A stretch of DNA of 64,000 nucleotides from an uncultured Clostridia bacterium (lineage in GTDB: Bacteria; Bacillota; Clostridia; Oscillospirales; Acutalibacteraceae), in contig CAMCHQ010000005.1 in NCBI GenBank assembly GCA_945874765.1, positions 87,844 through 151,843 on the forward strand, read 5' to 3'. How positions within the stretch are numbered: position 1 is the stretch's first letter; each line of letters starts with the position of its first letter. Positions 24,388-35,021 of this stretch are shown piece by piece. The translations under genes and the position numbers were made by a program. Below the pieces are notes generated by a model that was not told the origin of the DNA, searched no databases, and saw nothing but the letters and a program-made list of their open reading frames with translations.

Positions 24388-25462
24388 CAAAAAAATTGTG
24401 CTTGAAAACGGTAAAGAGTTTTACGGCTACGGTTTCGGCGCAGACAAAGAAGCAATTAACGAAATTGTTTTCAATACTTCAATGGTGGGATATCAGGAAA
24501 TTGTGTCCGACCCGAGTTATACCGACCAAATGGTATGTATGACTTATCCTCTTATCGGCAACTACGGTATGACTGACGAGGACTACGAAACAAAAGTGCC
24601 TACTATGGGCGGTCTTATTGTAAGAGAATATAACGATTTGCCGTCAAACTTCCGTTACACAAAGACGCTTGACGAGGTCCTCGTTGAATATGATATCCCT
24701 GCAATCAGCGGTGTCGATACAAGAATGATTACAAGAATTATCCGTGACGAAGGCTCTCAAAAGGTTATTATCTGTGACGCAGACGTGCCTTATGAAGAGG
24801 CTTTAAAGAAAGTTAGGGAATATGTAATTCCTACAGATATGGTTTCACGTGTAAGCTGTAAAAAGCGTTGGTATTCAAGAACTCCGAATCATAAATACGA
24901 CGTTGTAGCTATCGATTGCGGTATTAAGCATAATATCATTCGCAAGCTTAACGAAAAGGGCTGTAACGTAACTGTTGTTCCTTATAATATTACAAGTGAG
25001 GAAATCCTTAAAATGCGTCCCGACGGCTTGTTCCTTTCTAACGGACCGGGTAACCCTGAGGACGTTCAGACTGTAATCAATGTTGTTAAAGAACTTAGAG
25101 GCAAGCTTCCCATTTTCGGTATCTGCCTCGGTCATCAGATGATTTCTCTTGCTCTCGGCGCTAAAACGTTTAAAATGAAATTCGGTCACAGAGGCGGTAA
25201 CCACCCTGTTAAAAATCTTGAAACGGGCAAACTTGAAATCACCTCTCAAAACCATTCATACGCTGTTGACGTTAAATCTCTTGACGGCACCGACCTTGAA
25301 CTTACCCACGTAAATCTTCTTGATGATACGGCGGAGGGTGTTAAGTGTGAAAAGGACAAGCTTTTCTCTGTTCAATATCACCCTGAAAGCGCACCGGGTC
25401 CGCAGGACAGCGCATACTTATTTGACGAATTTATTGCATTAATGAAAAAGGAGGAAGACTGA
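24374..25462 (+). CDS. carA: Carbamoyl-phosphate synthase small subunit (pyrimidine operon copy)
   Basis: 362 residues from ATG 24374, behind GGAGAG. The N-terminal CPSase domain is followed by a class I glutamine amidotransferase domain with FGICLGHQ (nucleophile Cys) and QYHPE (catalytic His and Glu). It supplies ammonia from glutamine to the large subunit encoded next. Second carA of the window; the other is in the arg operon. Confidence 0.96.
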   Translation: MKPYNKKIVLENGKEFYGYGFGADKEAINEIVFNTSMVGYQEIVSDPSYTDQMVCMTYPLIGNYGMTDEDYETKVPTMGGLIVREYNDLPSNFRYTKTLDEVLVEYDIPAISGVDTRMITRIIRDEGSQKVIICDADVPYEEALKKVREYVIPTDMVSRVSCKKRWYSRTPNHKYDVVAIDCGIKHNIIRKLNEKGCNVTVVPYNITSEEILKMRPDGLFLSNGPGNPEDVQTVINVVKELRGKLPIFGICLGHQMISLALGAKTFKMKFGHRGGNHPVKNLETGKLEITSQNHSYAVDVKSLDGTDLELTHVNLLDDTAEGVKCEKDKLFSVQYHPESAPGPQDSAYLFDEFIALMKKEED

Positions 25463-25463
25463 T

Positions 25464-28400
25464 ATGCCAAAAAGAACAGATATACATAAAATACTCGTAA
25501 TCGGCTCGGGTCCTATCGTTATAGGTCAGGCTGCCGAATTTGACTACTCGGGTACACAGGCTTGTCTTGCTCTTAGAGAAGAGGGCTACGAGGTTGTGCT
25601 TATCAACTCTAACCCCGCAACTATTATGACCGATACAGATATTGCCGATAAGGTATATATGGAACCGCTCAATCTTGAATATGTTGCAAGAATTATCCGT
25701 CACGAAAGACCTGACGCTATTTTGCCGTCACTCGGCGGTCAAACCGGTCTTAACCTTGCGGTTCAGCTTGCTAAAAAAGGTGTACTTAAAGAATGTGACG
25801 TTGAAATACTCGGCACTAATTTTGAAGCAATTGAAAGAGCAGAGGACAGAGAGCTTTTCAAGGAACTTTGCGAAAGCCTCGGCGAGCCTGTTCTTCCAAG
25901 TGAAATTGCCGAAAATCTTGAGGACGGTCTTAAGGCTGCAAGAGATATCGGATTTCCTGTTGTTCTTCGTCCTGCTTTTACCCTCGGCGGTACGGGCGGC
26001 GGCTTTGCCGATGATGAAGAAGAATTTATGGTAATGATGAAAAATGCGCTTGCTCTTTCTCCGGTTCATCAGGTTCTTGTCGAAAAGAGTATTAAGGGCT
26101 ATAAGGAAATCGAATACGAGGTAATGCGTGACGCTAACGATACGGCTATCACTATTTGTAATATGGAAAATATCGACCCGGTCGGCGTCCATACAGGTGA
26201 CTCCGTAGTTGTTGCTCCGTCACAAACACTTACAAATAAGGAATATCAAATGCTTCGTGATTCTGCTCTTCGCATTATCCGTGAGCTTAAAATCGAGGGT
26301 GGTTGTAATGTTCAGTTTGCACTTGACCCTCATTCATTCCAATATTATCTTATCGAGGTAAACCCGAGAGTATCACGTTCATCTGCACTTGCTTCTAAAG
26401 CTTCGGGTTATCCTATCGCAAGAGTTTCGGCTAAAATCAGCGTAGGTATGCACCTTGATGAAATTCCTATTGCAAATACTCCTGCATCATTTGAGCCTAC
26501 TCTTGACTATGTTGTTACTAAAATCGCACGTTTCCCGTTTGATAAATTTGCAGACGCCAATAACACACTTAACACTCAGATGAAAGCAACCGGTGAGGTT
26601 ATGGCAATCGGCAGAACAATGGAGGAAAGCTTGCTTAAAGCCGTTCGTTCACTTGAAATCGGTGTTTGCCATCTCTACAGTAAGAAATTTGATACCTACA
26701 CTGAGGACGAACTTCTTAACTATATCAAAAACGGTACAGACGACAGACTTTTCGCAATCGCTCAGCTTATCAGACTTCATACTGATTTAATCAGAATTTA
26801 TAACGCTACCAAAATCGATATGTTCTTCCTTGAAAAGTTTAAGAATATTGTTGATTTTGAAAATGTTATTAAGGAAAATGTTAAGGATATCGAAACTCTT
26901 AAAGACGCTAAGAAAATGGGCGTTTCCGATAAATATATCGGTATGCTTTGGGGTATGAGTGAGTCGGATGTATTTAAACTCAGAAAAGAAAATAATATTT
27001 TCCCTGTTTATAAGATGATTGATACCTGCGCTTCCGAGTTTGATTCATATGTTCCTTATTTCTATTCAACTTATGAAGAAGAAAACGAATCTGTAGTATC
27101 GGATAAAAAGAAAATCGTTGTTTTGGGTTCAGGTCCTATCCGTATCGGTCAGGGTGTTGAATTTGACTATTCAACAGTTCACGCTATCTGGTCAATCCGT
27201 GAGGCAGGATATGAGGCAATTATTATCAATAATAACCCTGAAACCGTATCGACCGACTATACTACTTCGGATAAACTTTATTTTGAACCGCTTACAGTTG
27301 AGGATGTAATGAATGTTATTACTCTTGAAAATCCTCTCGGCATTGTCGTATCTCTCGGCGGTCAGACTGCCATTAACCTTGCGCCTCCTCTTGACGCACT
27401 CGGCGTTCATATTATCGGAACGGATGTTGAAGCTATTGACAGAGCGGAAAACCGTGACAGCTTTGAAAAGGTTATGGAATCTCTCGGTATCCCTCAGCCA
27501 AAGGGACTTGCCGTTACAAATATTGAAGAGGGCGTAAAGGTCGCTGCCGAAATAGGATATCCTGTCCTTGTCAGACCTTCGTTTGTTCTCGGCGGCCGTG
27601 CAATGCAGATTGTTGCCAATGAGGAGTCACTTCGTCATTATCTTCAAACTGCCGTTGAAATCAATACAGACCAGCCTGTTTTGGTTGATAAATATATTAT
27701 GGGTCGTGAACTTGAAGTCGACGCTATTTGCGACGGAAAAGACGTATTTATTCCTGGTATTATGGAACACGTTGAAAGAACAGGCGTTCACTCGGGTGAC
27801 TCTATCTCGATTTATCCTACCTTTACAGCTTCTCAAAATGTTAAGGATAAGATTATCGATTATACAGTAAGGCTCGGCAAGGCAATCGGTATTGTCGGTC
27901 TTTATAACATTCAGTTTATCGCCGATAATAATGACGATGTTTATGTAATCGAGGTTAATCCACGTTCCTCAAGAACCGTTCCTTTCCTTTCAAAGGCAAC
28001 AAGCGTACCTATGGCTCATATCGCTACACAGGTTATCTTGGGTCATTCGCTTAAAGAACAGGGAATTGATAAGGTTTATCCTGAGGAGAAAAAGCGTTGG
28101 TATGTTAAAGCTCCTGCTTTCTCATTCTCTAAACTTAAAGGAATGGATACATACCTCTCTCCTGAAATGAAGTCGACAGGTGAGGCAATCGGCTATGATA
28201 AGTCGCTTACACGTGCACTTTATAAGGCTATTCAGGCTTCGGGTATGAACGTTGCAAACTACGGCACTGTATTTGTAACAATTGCCGACCAGGACAAGCC
28301 TGCGGCACTTCCTCTTATTAAGAGATTTTATGACCTCGGCTTTAATATCGAAGCAACAGAGGGTACTGCCAAATATCTCAAGAGCCACGGTATTCGTACT

Positions 28401-28649
28401 AAGGTTCGTGCAAAACTTACTCTTGATGACAGTGATGAAATTCTTAAAGCACTTCGTCAGGGACATATCGCTTACGTTATCAACACTATTGATATCAACG
28501 CAGGCGACTCTCATTCCGACGGCTCGGAAATCAGACGTGCGGCAGTAGAAAATAATGTTACTATGTTCACTTCACTTGATACCGTCAAAGTGCTTCTTGA
28601 TGTTCTTGAAGAAATTACACTCGGCGTATCAACAATTGACGAGGAATAA
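25464..28649 (+). CDS. carB: Carbamoyl-phosphate synthase large subunit (pyrimidine operon copy)
   Basis: 1061 residues, the normal length. Two homologous ATP-grasp halves are visible, each beginning with a GSGPI motif ([42 protein letters not shown]), and a C-terminal MGS-like regulatory domain follows (about 930-1061). It has a strong AAAGGAGG ribosome binding site inside the end of carA. With CarA it makes carbamoyl phosphate for PyrB. Unlike the arg-operon copy it ends normally and carries no extra domain. Confidence 0.97.
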   Translation: MPKRTDIHKILVIGSGPIVIGQAAEFDYSGTQACLALREEGYEVVLINSNPATIMTDTDIADKVYMEPLNLEYVARIIRHERPDAILPSLGGQTGLNLAVQLAKKGVLKECDVEILGTNFEAIERAEDRELFKELCESLGEPVLPSEIAENLEDGLKAARDIGFPVVLRPAFTLGGTGGGFADDEEEFMVMMKNALALSPVHQVLVEKSIKGYKEIEYEVMRDANDTAITICNMENIDPVGVHTGDSVVVAPSQTLTNKEYQMLRDSALRIIRELKIEGGCNVQFALDPHSFQYYLIEVNPRVSRSSALASKASGYPIARVSAKISVGMHLDEIPIANTPASFEPTLDYVVTKIARFPFDKFADANNTLNTQMKATGEVMAIGRTMEESLLKAVRSLEIGVCHLYSKKFDTYTEDELLNYIKNGTDDRLFAIAQLIRLHTDLIRIYNATKIDMFFLEKFKNIVDFENVIKENVKDIETLKDAKKMGVSDKYIGMLWGMSESDVFKLRKENNIFPVYKMIDTCASEFDSYVPYFYSTYEEENESVVSDKKKIVVLGSGPIRIGQGVEFDYSTVHAIWSIREAGYEAIIINNNPETVSTDYTTSDKLYFEPLTVEDVMNVITLENPLGIVVSLGGQTAINLAPPLDALGVHIIGTDVEAIDRAENRDSFEKVMESLGIPQPKGLAVTNIEEGVKVAAEIGYPVLVRPSFVLGGRAMQIVANEESLRHYLQTAVEINTDQPVLVDKYIMGRELEVDAICDGKDVFIPGIMEHVERTGVHSGDSISIYPTFTASQNVKDKIIDYTVRLGKAIGIVGLYNIQFIADNNDDVYVIEVNPRSSRTVPFLSKATSVPMAHIATQVILGHSLKEQGIDKVYPEEKKRWYVKAPAFSFSKLKGMDTYLSPEMKSTGEAIGYDKSLTRALYKAIQASGMNVANYGTVFVTIADQDKPAALPLIKRFYDLGFNIEATEGTAKYLKSHGIRTKVRAKLTLDDSDEILKALRQGHIAYVINTIDINAGDSHSDGSEIRRAAVENNVTMFTSLDTVKVLLDVLEEITLGVSTIDEE

Positions 28650-28655
28650 TTATAT

Positions 28656-29384
28656 ATGTTTTTTGAAAGCGATTATAAAATTTTATCTAATGAAAAAATA
28701 GCCAAAGATGTTTACAAAATGCGACTTGAGGGCGATACATCTCATATCACCGCTCCCGGCCAGTTTGTAAATATCAAGCTTGAGGGTAAATTTCTCCGCC
28801 GTCCTATCTCTGTTTGCGACTGCGAGGGGAATGTTATCACAATTATTTATAAAGTAGTCGGCGAGGGTACCGAGCAAATGAGCAGTCTTGAAATCGGAGA
28901 AATGCTTAATGTGCTTACGGGGCTTGGCAACGGCTACGATATTTCAAAATCGACTAAGCCGCTTCTTATCGGCGGCGGCGTCGGTGTTCCGCCTATGTAT
29001 CTTCTTGCAAAGAAACTTATTGAGGCAGGGCAGAAACCTACAGTGGTTCTCGGTTTTAATACTAAGGACGAGGTTTTTTATGAGGATGAATTTAAGGCAC
29101 TTAAAATTGACGTTTATGTCACAACAGTTGACGGCTCATACGGTGTTAAAGGTTTTGTAACAGACGCTTTTCCCGATGATTACGATTATTTTTATACCTG
29201 CGGTCCTCTCCCTATGTTCAAGGCGGTTTATGATAAAACCGAGTGCTCAGGTCAGTTCTCGTTTGAGGAAAGAATGGGCTGCGGCTTCGGCGCTTGTATG
29301 GGTTGCTCCTGCAAAACAAAATACGGCAATAAGCGTATTTGTAAGGACGGTCCCGTTCTTGTTAAGGAGGAGATTATATGGTAG
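28656..29384 (+). CDS. pyrK: Dihydroorotate dehydrogenase electron-transfer subunit
   Basis: 242 residues. FAD-binding fold (FLRRPISVCDCE near residue 47), NAD-binding GGGVGVPPMYLLAK, and a C-terminal four-cysteine [2Fe-2S] site (ERMGCGFGACMGCSCKT...RICKDGPV). It couples PyrD type 1B to NAD+. Overlaps pyrD by 7 bp. Confidence 0.95.
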   Translation: MFFESDYKILSNEKIAKDVYKMRLEGDTSHITAPGQFVNIKLEGKFLRRPISVCDCEGNVITIIYKVVGEGTEQMSSLEIGEMLNVLTGLGNGYDISKSTKPLLIGGGVGVPPMYLLAKKLIEAGQKPTVVLGFNTKDEVFYEDEFKALKIDVYVTTVDGSYGVKGFVTDAFPDDYDYFYTCGPLPMFKAVYDKTECSGQFSFEERMGCGFGACMGCSCKTKYGNKRICKDGPVLVKEEIIW

Positions 29385-30289
29385 ATTTATCGGTAAACCT
29401 TGCAGGTCTTGAAATGGATAACCCTGTTGTTCCGGCTTCGGGCACATTCGGCTTCGGCAAGGAATTTAAGGATATTTACGATATCAACATTTTAGGCTCG
29501 TTTTCATTTAAGGGCACTACAAAGGATGCACGTTTCGGCAATCCCACTCCGAGAATTGCGGAATGTACTTCGGGTATGATTAATGCCGTAGGACTTCAAA
29601 ATCCTGGTGTTCACCACGTTATTGAGCACGAACTTCCTGAAATGAAGGAATATTTCCATAAACCTGTTATCGCAAATGTATCGGGCTTTTCGGTTGACGA
29701 TTATGCTTATACATGTTCTCTCCTTGATAAAGAGGAGCAAGTCGGTATATTGGAGGTCAATGTTTCCTGCCCTAATGTTCACGGCGGCGGAATGAGCTTC
29801 GGCACTTCACCCGAGTGTGCGGCTCAGGTTACTAAAGCTGTCAAAGAGGTAACAACAAAGCCTGTGTTTATAAAACTTTCACCTAATGTTACCGATATTG
29901 TTTCTATCGCAAAGGCTTGTGAAGAAGCAGGGGCAGACGGTATTTGCCTTATAAATACTATGCTCGGTATGCGTATTGACCTTAAAAGACGTAAGCCTGT
30001 TATTGCTAACAAAATGGGCGGCTTCAGCGGCGACGCTATTTTCCCGGTAGCAGTCAGAATGGTTTATCAGGTTGCAAAAGCCTGTGAAATTCCCATTATT
30101 GGCTGCGGCGGTGTGTCGAGTGCAAAAAATGTAATTGAAATGATGATGGCAGGCGCAACTGCCGTTGAGGTAGGGGCTGCAAATCTTGTAAATCCCTGCG
30201 CTTGTAAAGATATTATCGAGGCTCTTCCGATTGAATGTGAAAAGCTCGGTATTAATAAATTAAGTGATATTATAGGAGTGATTGATTAA
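29378..30289 (+). CDS. pyrD: Dihydroorotate dehydrogenase, class 1B catalytic subunit
   Basis: 303 residues. FMN TIM barrel with [11 protein letters not shown] (catalytic Cys of class 1B), [18 protein letters not shown] and [19 protein letters not shown]. It oxidises dihydroorotate to orotate and needs PyrK. The stop overlaps pyrF's start by one base (TAATG). Confidence 0.96.
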   Translation: MVDLSVNLAGLEMDNPVVPASGTFGFGKEFKDIYDINILGSFSFKGTTKDARFGNPTPRIAECTSGMINAVGLQNPGVHHVIEHELPEMKEYFHKPVIANVSGFSVDDYAYTCSLLDKEEQVGILEVNVSCPNVHGGGMSFGTSPECAAQVTKAVKEVTTKPVFIKLSPNVTDIVSIAKACEEAGADGICLINTMLGMRIDLKRRKPVIANKMGGFSGDAIFPVAVRMVYQVAKACEIPIIGCGGVSSAKNVIEMMMAGATAVEVGAANLVNPCACKDIIEALPIECEKLGINKLSDIIGVID

Positions 30290-30987
30290 TGGGTAAGGAC
30301 GTTATTGTAGCTTGCGACTTTTCAAGCGCACAGCAAACCTTTGATTTTCTCGATAAGTTTACCGAGGAAAAGCCTTTTGTTAAAATCGGTATGGAACTTT
30401 ATTATGCAGAAGGTCCGTCAATAGTTAAGGAGATTAAGAAGAGGGGTCATAAGATTTTCCTTGACCTTAAACTTCACGATATTCCGAATACCGTTAAAAA
30501 ATCTATGGCTGTTCTTTCTAAGCTTGATGTTGATATGACTAACGTTCATGCAGCAGGCACAATCGATATGATGAAAGCGGCTGTTGAGGGACTTACGAGA
30601 GAGGACGGTACAAGACCTCTTCTTATTGCGGTAACTCAACTCACCTCAACAAGCGAAGAACGTATGCAAAACGAACTTCTCATCAATGCTTCTATTAACG
30701 ATACTATTGTAAAATATGCTCAAAATGCAAAGGCTGCAGGGCTTGACGGTGTTGTTTGCTCTCCTCTTGAGGCAGGTATGGTTAAGGAAAGCTGCGGCAA
30801 GGAGTTTATGACTGTTACACCGGGCGTTCGCTTTGCAGACGGTGACGTCGGTGACCAGGTTCGTGTTACTACACCGGAAAAGGCTAAGGAAATCGGCTCC
30901 GATTATATCGTAGTCGGCAGACCTATTACCGCAGCGGCTGACCCTGTTGCGGCTTATAGAAGATGCGTTAAAGAATTTGTAGGATAA
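30289..30987 (+). CDS. pyrF: Orotidine 5'-phosphate decarboxylase
   Basis: 232 residues. Conserved [15 protein letters not shown] start, the catalytic lysine region [28 protein letters not shown] and [13 protein letters not shown]. It makes UMP from OMP. Internal gene of the operon. Confidence 0.96.
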   Translation: MGKDVIVACDFSSAQQTFDFLDKFTEEKPFVKIGMELYYAEGPSIVKEIKKRGHKIFLDLKLHDIPNTVKKSMAVLSKLDVDMTNVHAAGTIDMMKAAVEGLTREDGTRPLLIAVTQLTSTSEERMQNELLINASINDTIVKYAQNAKAAGLDGVVCSPLEAGMVKESCGKEFMTVTPGVRFADGDVGDQVRVTTPEKAKEIGSDYIVVGRPITAAADPVAAYRRCVKEFVG

Positions 30988-30997
30988 GGAGATAACT

Positions 30998-31654
30998 ATG
31001 GAAGGCTACAAAAGAGAATTTATAAAGTTTTTAGAGGATGCGGGCGTATTGAAGTTCGGCGATTTTACTGCTAAAAGCGGCAGAAAAATTCCTTATTTCA
31101 TCAATGCGGGCGATATCAAAACAGGCGAGCAAATCCAAAAACTCGGCGAATTTTACGCAAAGGCTTATTTTGAAAAAGTAGGAAATAAAAAGTCGGTTCT
31201 TTACGGCCCTGCTTATAAAGGTATTCCTATCGCTGTTTCGGTTGCCGTTGCACTTGCAAAAGACGGTCTTGATGTTCCTTTCTTCTTCAACCGTAAAGAG
31301 GAAAAGGACCACGGCGAAGGCGGTGTGTTTGTAGGTTATAAGCCTCAGGCAGGCGAGGACGTTGTTATTGTTGAGGACGTTATCACCGCAGGCACCGCTA
31401 TCAGAGAAAGTATGGCTATTCTTTCAAAACTTGAGGGCGTAAACGTTAAGGCAACATTTGTTATGGTCGACCGTAAGGAAAAAGGTCAGGGCGAAAAGAG
31501 CGCTATGGCTGAGGTAACAGATGAATTCGGCTTCCCTGTATATTCGGTTGTTGATGTTTATGACATTATCGAGTATCTTGAAGAAGACGAAAAAAATAAA
31601 GAAAACATAGACAGAATTAAAGCATATCTTGCTGTAAACGGCGCAAAGGAATAA
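30998..31654 (+). CDS. pyrE: Orotate phosphoribosyltransferase
   Basis: 218 residues behind AAGGAG. PRPP-binding motif VVIVEDVITAGTAIRE, GPAYKGIPIAV and FFFNRKEEKDHGEGG. It makes OMP from orotate and PRPP. Confidence 0.96.
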   Translation: MEGYKREFIKFLEDAGVLKFGDFTAKSGRKIPYFINAGDIKTGEQIQKLGEFYAKAYFEKVGNKKSVLYGPAYKGIPIAVSVAVALAKDGLDVPFFFNRKEEKDHGEGGVFVGYKPQAGEDVVIVEDVITAGTAIRESMAILSKLEGVNVKATFVMVDRKEKGQGEKSAMAEVTDEFGFPVYSVVDVYDIIEYLEEDEKNKENIDRIKAYLAVNGAKE

Positions 31655-31672
31655 TTGAAAGGAAGTGCTCAA

Positions 31673-32599
31673 ATGAGACATTTGCTTGATACAACAGATT
31701 TATCACTTGAAGAGGTTGACCATATTATCTCTACTGCGATTGACATTATCAATAATAAAGAAAAATATGCTCACGTGTGCGACGGTAAAAAACTTGCGAC
31801 ACTCTTTTTTGAACCGTCAACAAGAACACGTCTTTCGTTTGAGGCGGCTATGATGGAACTCGGCGGTAACGTTTTGGGCTTCAGCGAGGCGGCTTCATCA
31901 TCTGCATCTAAGGGCGAAACGGTTGAGGATACTGTAAGAATGGTATCTTGCTATGCTGATATTATCGCAATGCGTCATCCTCTTGAGGGTGCACCGAGAG
32001 TTGCAAGCTTTAAAAGCGGCGTGCCTATTATCAATGCAGGCGACGGCGGTCATTCCCACCCGACGCAGACACTTACAGACCTTTTAACTATTTTCAGGGA
32101 AAAGGGCAGGCTTGATAATATGACTATAGGTCTTTGCGGTGACCTTAAATTCGGCAGAACCGTTCATTCTCTTATCAAGGCGATGACAAGATATAAGAAT
32201 GTTAAATTTGTTCTTATCGCTCCTAAGGAACTTGCACTTCCAGATTATATTAAGACCGATATTCTCGATAAATCGGGCAGTGAATATAAAGAGGTTGAAA
32301 CTATGGAGGAGGCTATGCCTGAGCTTGACGTGCTTTATATGACACGTGTTCAGCGTGAACGCTTCTTCTCGGAGGACGAATATCTTAAAGTTAAAGACGC
32401 ATTTATTCTTGACCTTGATAAACTTAAAACGGCTAAAGAGGATTTGACTATTATGCACCCTCTTCCGAGAGTTAATGAAATTGCTACAGAGGTTGACGAT
32501 GACCCGAGGGCTAAATATTTTGTTCAGGCGCTCAACGGCAAGTATGTAAGAATGGCGCTTATTAAAACTCTTCTTGAATGGGCAGGTACAATCAAATGA
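31673..32599 (+). CDS. pyrB: Aspartate carbamoyltransferase catalytic subunit
   Basis: 308 residues from ATG 31673 after GGAAG. Carbamoyl-phosphate motif [22 protein letters not shown] and HPLPRVNEI are present. It commits carbamoyl phosphate to pyrimidines. The stop overlaps pyrI by 4 bp (ATGA), fitting a holoenzyme of catalytic and regulatory subunits. Confidence 0.96.
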   Translation: MRHLLDTTDLSLEEVDHIISTAIDIINNKEKYAHVCDGKKLATLFFEPSTRTRLSFEAAMMELGGNVLGFSEAASSSASKGETVEDTVRMVSCYADIIAMRHPLEGAPRVASFKSGVPIINAGDGGHSHPTQTLTDLLTIFREKGRLDNMTIGLCGDLKFGRTVHSLIKAMTRYKNVKFVLIAPKELALPDYIKTDILDKSGSEYKEVETMEEAMPELDVLYMTRVQRERFFSEDEYLKVKDAFILDLDKLKTAKEDLTIMHPLPRVNEIATEVDDDPRAKYFVQALNGKYVRMALIKTLLEWAGTIK

Positions 32600-33006
32600 A
32601 AATTGATGAAATAGAAAACGGTATTGTTTTTGACCATATTACGGCAGGCAAGGGTATGGAGGTTTATAATACGCTTCACCTTGATAAACTTAAATGTCAG
32701 GTCGCTATTATTCAAAATGCCAAAAGCGAAAAAATGGGCGCAAAGGATATAATCAAGATTAATGAACTTATTGATATCAATCTTGACGTGCTTTGCTATA
32801 TCGATAAAAATATTACCGTTAATGTAATCAAAAACGGCAAGAGCGTTGAAAAGAAAACCCTTTCTCTTCCGAAAACTCTTACCAATGTTATCAAATGTTC
32901 AAACCCTCGCTGTATTTGTAATAATGAGGATATTGACCATATCTTTACTCTTACCGACGATAACGGAACATATCGTTGCCTTTACTGCGAAACTAAAGCA
33001 AATTAA
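32596..33006 (+). CDS. pyrI: Aspartate carbamoyltransferase regulatory subunit
   Basis: 136 residues from ATG 32596. N-terminal allosteric domain ([22 protein letters not shown]) and C-terminal zinc domain with four cysteines (CSNPRC...CLYC). By family it binds CTP/ATP and controls PyrB. Last gene of the operon; no terminator is seen before the next promoter only 7 bp away. Confidence 0.94.
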   Translation: MKIDEIENGIVFDHITAGKGMEVYNTLHLDKLKCQVAIIQNAKSEKMGAKDIIKINELIDINLDVLCYIDKNITVNVIKNGKSVEKKTLSLPKTLTNVIKCSNPRCICNNEDIDHIFTLTDDNGTYRCLYCETKAN

Positions 33007-33013
33007 TATTTGA

Positions 33014-33042
33014 TTGACATTTGCGCTTTTTTATATTATAAT
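33014..33042 (+). promoter_or_regulatory. Consensus promoter of the Mn2+ riboswitch transcript
   Basis: TTGACA (33014-33019) and TATAAT (33037-33042) with 17-bp spacing. The transcript would begin near 33049, at the aptamer. Confidence 0.85.
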
Positions 33043-33051
33043 GTTTTCGAA

Positions 33052-33158
33052 AAAAGGGAGTAGTTAGCATTTGCTTTTTGCAAATGTTGCATAGGTCGTC
33101 ATGACGGGAAACCCGGTCTGTGCATTGCTGAACATTTTTCAGTTATAACGAGACTTTT
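33052..33158 (+). promoter_or_regulatory. yybP-ykoY family (Mn2+) riboswitch
   Basis: The conserved four-way-junction pieces occur in order: AAGGGAGTAG, a P2 hairpin (GCATTTGC...GCAAATG), GGTCGTCATGACGGG, CCGGTCTGTGCA closing P3, a P4 hairpin (CTGAAC...CAG), and AACGAGACTTTT closing P1 with AAAAG at the 5' end. This matches the known Mn2+-sensing class. The 3' strand is shared with the terminator downstream, so metal binding should permit transcription. Confidence 0.88.
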
Positions 33159-33190
33159 ATCGATTACGATAAAGGTGTCGTTATTTTTAT
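33147..33190 (+). terminator. Expression-platform terminator of the Mn2+ riboswitch
   Basis: AACGAGACTTTTATCG (33147-33162) pairs with CGATAAAGGTGTCGTT (33167-33182), allowing small internal mismatches, followed by a T-rich tail. It overlaps the aptamer's last helix. Confidence 0.82.
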
Positions 33191-33211
33191 TTTTAATTTA
33201 AGGAGAAAAAT

Positions 33212-34366
33212 ATGGAAACACTACTTTTAAAAGTATCTGTTTTGCAGGAATTTGCCAACTTGTTTTCAAATATAGGCGAAACTAAATGGCAAATGGTTCT
33301 TATGTGGGCAGTCGGCGGACTTCTCATTTATCTTGCAATCGGAAAACAGATGGAACCTACACTTCTTTTACCGATGGGCTTCGGTACTATTTTGGTAAAC
33401 CTTCCCTGGTCAGGCGCTATTACTCAGCCCGGCTCCGAGGCAGGACCTATCAGTGTGCTTTATGATGCAGGTATAGCAAACGAGCTTTTCCCACTTTTGC
33501 TGTTTATCGGTATCGGCGCTATGATTGATTTTGGCCCGCTTCTTAAAAATCCGTGGCTTATGCTCTTCGGCGCAGCTGCTCAGTTCGGTATTTTCTTTAC
33601 CTTCTTTGTAGCGAGCTTCTTCTTTGATGTAAATGACGCAGCTTCTATCGCTATTATCGGTGCTGCCGACGGCCCTACATCAATCTTCGTTGCAAACGAA
33701 CTCGGTTCTAAGTATATCGGCGCAATTATGGTTGCCGCATATTCGTATATGGCGCTTGTTCCTATAGTTCAGCCGCCTGTTATTAAGGCTGTTACAACTA
33801 AGAAAGAACGTTTAATCAGAATGAAATATCACCCGGGTGACGTTTCTAAGACTACAAAAATTCTCTTCCCAATCGTTGTTACCGTTATCGCAGGTCTTGT
33901 AGCTCCTAAGTCTGTAGCTCTTGTAGGCTTCCTTATGTTCGGTAACCTTATCAGAGAATGCGGCGTTCTTAATAACCTTTCCGAAACCGCACAAAACTCA
34001 TTTGCAAATATTCTTACCATTCTTCTCGGTATCACTGTTGCAGGTCAAATGCACTATGCAGAGTTCGTTCAGCCGGCTACACTTCTTATCCTCGGCCTCG
34101 GTCTTGTTGCATTCGTATTTGATACAGTCGGCGGTGTTGTGTTTGCTAAATTCCTTAACCTCTTCTTACCTAAGGATAAGAAGATTAACCCAATGATAGG
34201 TGCGGCAGGTATTTCGGCATTCCCGATGAGCGGACGTGTTGTAAACCAAATGGGACTTAAAGAGGATAACCAAAACTTCCTTCTTATGCAGTCAATTTCA
34301 GTAAACGTTTCAGGTCAGATTGCTTCCGTTATCGCAGGCGGTCTTATCTTGACACTCGTATCTTGA
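33212..34366 (+). CDS. Na+-translocating decarboxylase beta subunit (OadB/GcdB family)
   Basis: 384 residues, normal for the family, with about nine membrane segments and the family signature GAADGPTSIFVANELG near residue 150. Further conserved segments are GLVAPKSVALVGFLMFGN and SAFPMSGRVVNQMG. This subunit couples decarboxylation of a biotin-bound carboxyl group to Na+ export. The alpha (carboxyltransferase) and biotin-carrier subunits are not next to it; only a small gamma-like gene follows. Control by a Mn2+ riboswitch is unusual. Whether it serves oxaloacetate, methylmalonyl-CoA or glutaconyl-CoA decarboxylase cannot be told. Confidence 0.92.
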   Translation: METLLLKVSVLQEFANLFSNIGETKWQMVLMWAVGGLLIYLAIGKQMEPTLLLPMGFGTILVNLPWSGAITQPGSEAGPISVLYDAGIANELFPLLLFIGIGAMIDFGPLLKNPWLMLFGAAAQFGIFFTFFVASFFFDVNDAASIAIIGAADGPTSIFVANELGSKYIGAIMVAAYSYMALVPIVQPPVIKAVTTKKERLIRMKYHPGDVSKTTKILFPIVVTVIAGLVAPKSVALVGFLMFGNLIRECGVLNNLSETAQNSFANILTILLGITVAGQMHYAEFVQPATLLILGLGLVAFVFDTVGGVVFAKFLNLFLPKDKKINPMIGAAGISAFPMSGRVVNQMGLKEDNQNFLLMQSISVNVSGQIASVIAGGLILTLVS

Positions 34367-34384
34367 TAAGGAGGCTTGAATATT

Positions 34385-34582
34385 ATGTATAATTTATATG
34401 TAACTGTTATGGCATTTTTAATGAAGATTTCTATTTACGCAGATAGCTGGAAATCATCACTTCCCGTCGTTCTTTTCGGTATGCTCGGTATCTTCATTGT
34501 AATCGGTGTTGTTGTCCTTTTAACATATCTTCTCAATAAGCTCACAAGCGGCAAGAAGAAAAACGATAAGGACGAAAAATAA
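34385..34582 (+). CDS. Small OadG-like gamma subunit
   Basis: 65 residues from ATG 34385, 10 bp after AGGAGG. One membrane helix (about residues 25-50, VVLFGMLGIFIVIGVVVLL) and a Lys/Asp-rich cytoplasmic tail, the usual form of decarboxylase gamma subunits. It lies 18 bp after the beta subunit and would anchor or assemble the pump. No TTG-linked extension is needed. Confidence 0.75.
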   Translation: MYNLYVTVMAFLMKISIYADSWKSSLPVVLFGMLGIFIVIGVVVLLTYLLNKLTSGKKKNDKDEK

Positions 34583-34590
34583 ATAATTCA

Positions 34591-34624
34591 GGCTGTTGGT
34601 TTTAAAAATCAACAGCCTTTTTTA
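34591..34624 (+). terminator. Terminator after the decarboxylase genes
   Basis: GGCTGTTG (34591-34598) pairs with CAACAGCC (34610-34617), followed by TTTTTTT. Confidence 0.9.
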
Positions 34625-34655
34625 TTGTAATTAACTTTACAAATGTAATTACAAT
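34624..34655. promoter_or_regulatory. Inverted repeat, possible toxin-antitoxin operator
   Basis: ATTGTAATTA (34624-34633) and TAATTACAAT (34646-34655) are perfect complements 12 bp apart, directly upstream of the -35 box of the toxin-antitoxin promoter. Such placement fits autorepression by the antitoxin; the assignment is inference. Confidence 0.5.
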
Positions 34656-34658
34656 GTA

Positions 34659-34686
34659 TTGACAATTTTGAACTTTAGGGTATACT
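34659..34686 (+). promoter_or_regulatory. Promoter of the toxin-antitoxin operon
   Basis: TTGACA (34659-34664) and TATACT (34681-34686), spacing 16 bp, about 20 bp before the antitoxin start. Confidence 0.75.
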
Positions 34687-34706
34687 ATTAATTAGGAGAT
34701 GATATT

Positions 34707-35021
34707 ATGCTTAATGTTACAAATTCACCTAAAACAGCAACATTTCAAATGAGAATTAATCCTGAAATAAAAAAAGAAGTTGAAAGTATTTATGCGAATT
34801 GCGGTATGACGCTTACAGATGCAATTAATGCATTTTTACAACAAACAATTAATGTCGGCGGTATGCCTTTTATTTTAAATCAAAATTCCGAGAAAGTGTT
34901 AAAAAAACAGGCACTTGAACTATTGATGGCAGAACTTAACAACGGAGAAAATTCAGCTAAGTTCGATTCAGACTGGATTTCTGAAAAAGAAATGCTTGAA
35001 GAGTTCGGTACTGAGTTATGA
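34707..35021 (+). CDS. RelB/DinJ-family antitoxin
   Basis: 104 residues. The N-terminal ribbon-helix-helix pattern (TATFQMRINPEIKKEVESIYANCGMTL) and the following TDAINAFLQQT... match RelB/DinJ antitoxins, which bind DNA and neutralise the toxin. Good AGGAGATGA ribosome binding site. Overlaps the toxin gene by 4 bp (ATGA). Confidence 0.9.
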   Translation: MLNVTNSPKTATFQMRINPEIKKEVESIYANCGMTLTDAINAFLQQTINVGGMPFILNQNSEKVLKKQALELLMAELNNGENSAKFDSDWISEKEMLEEFGTEL

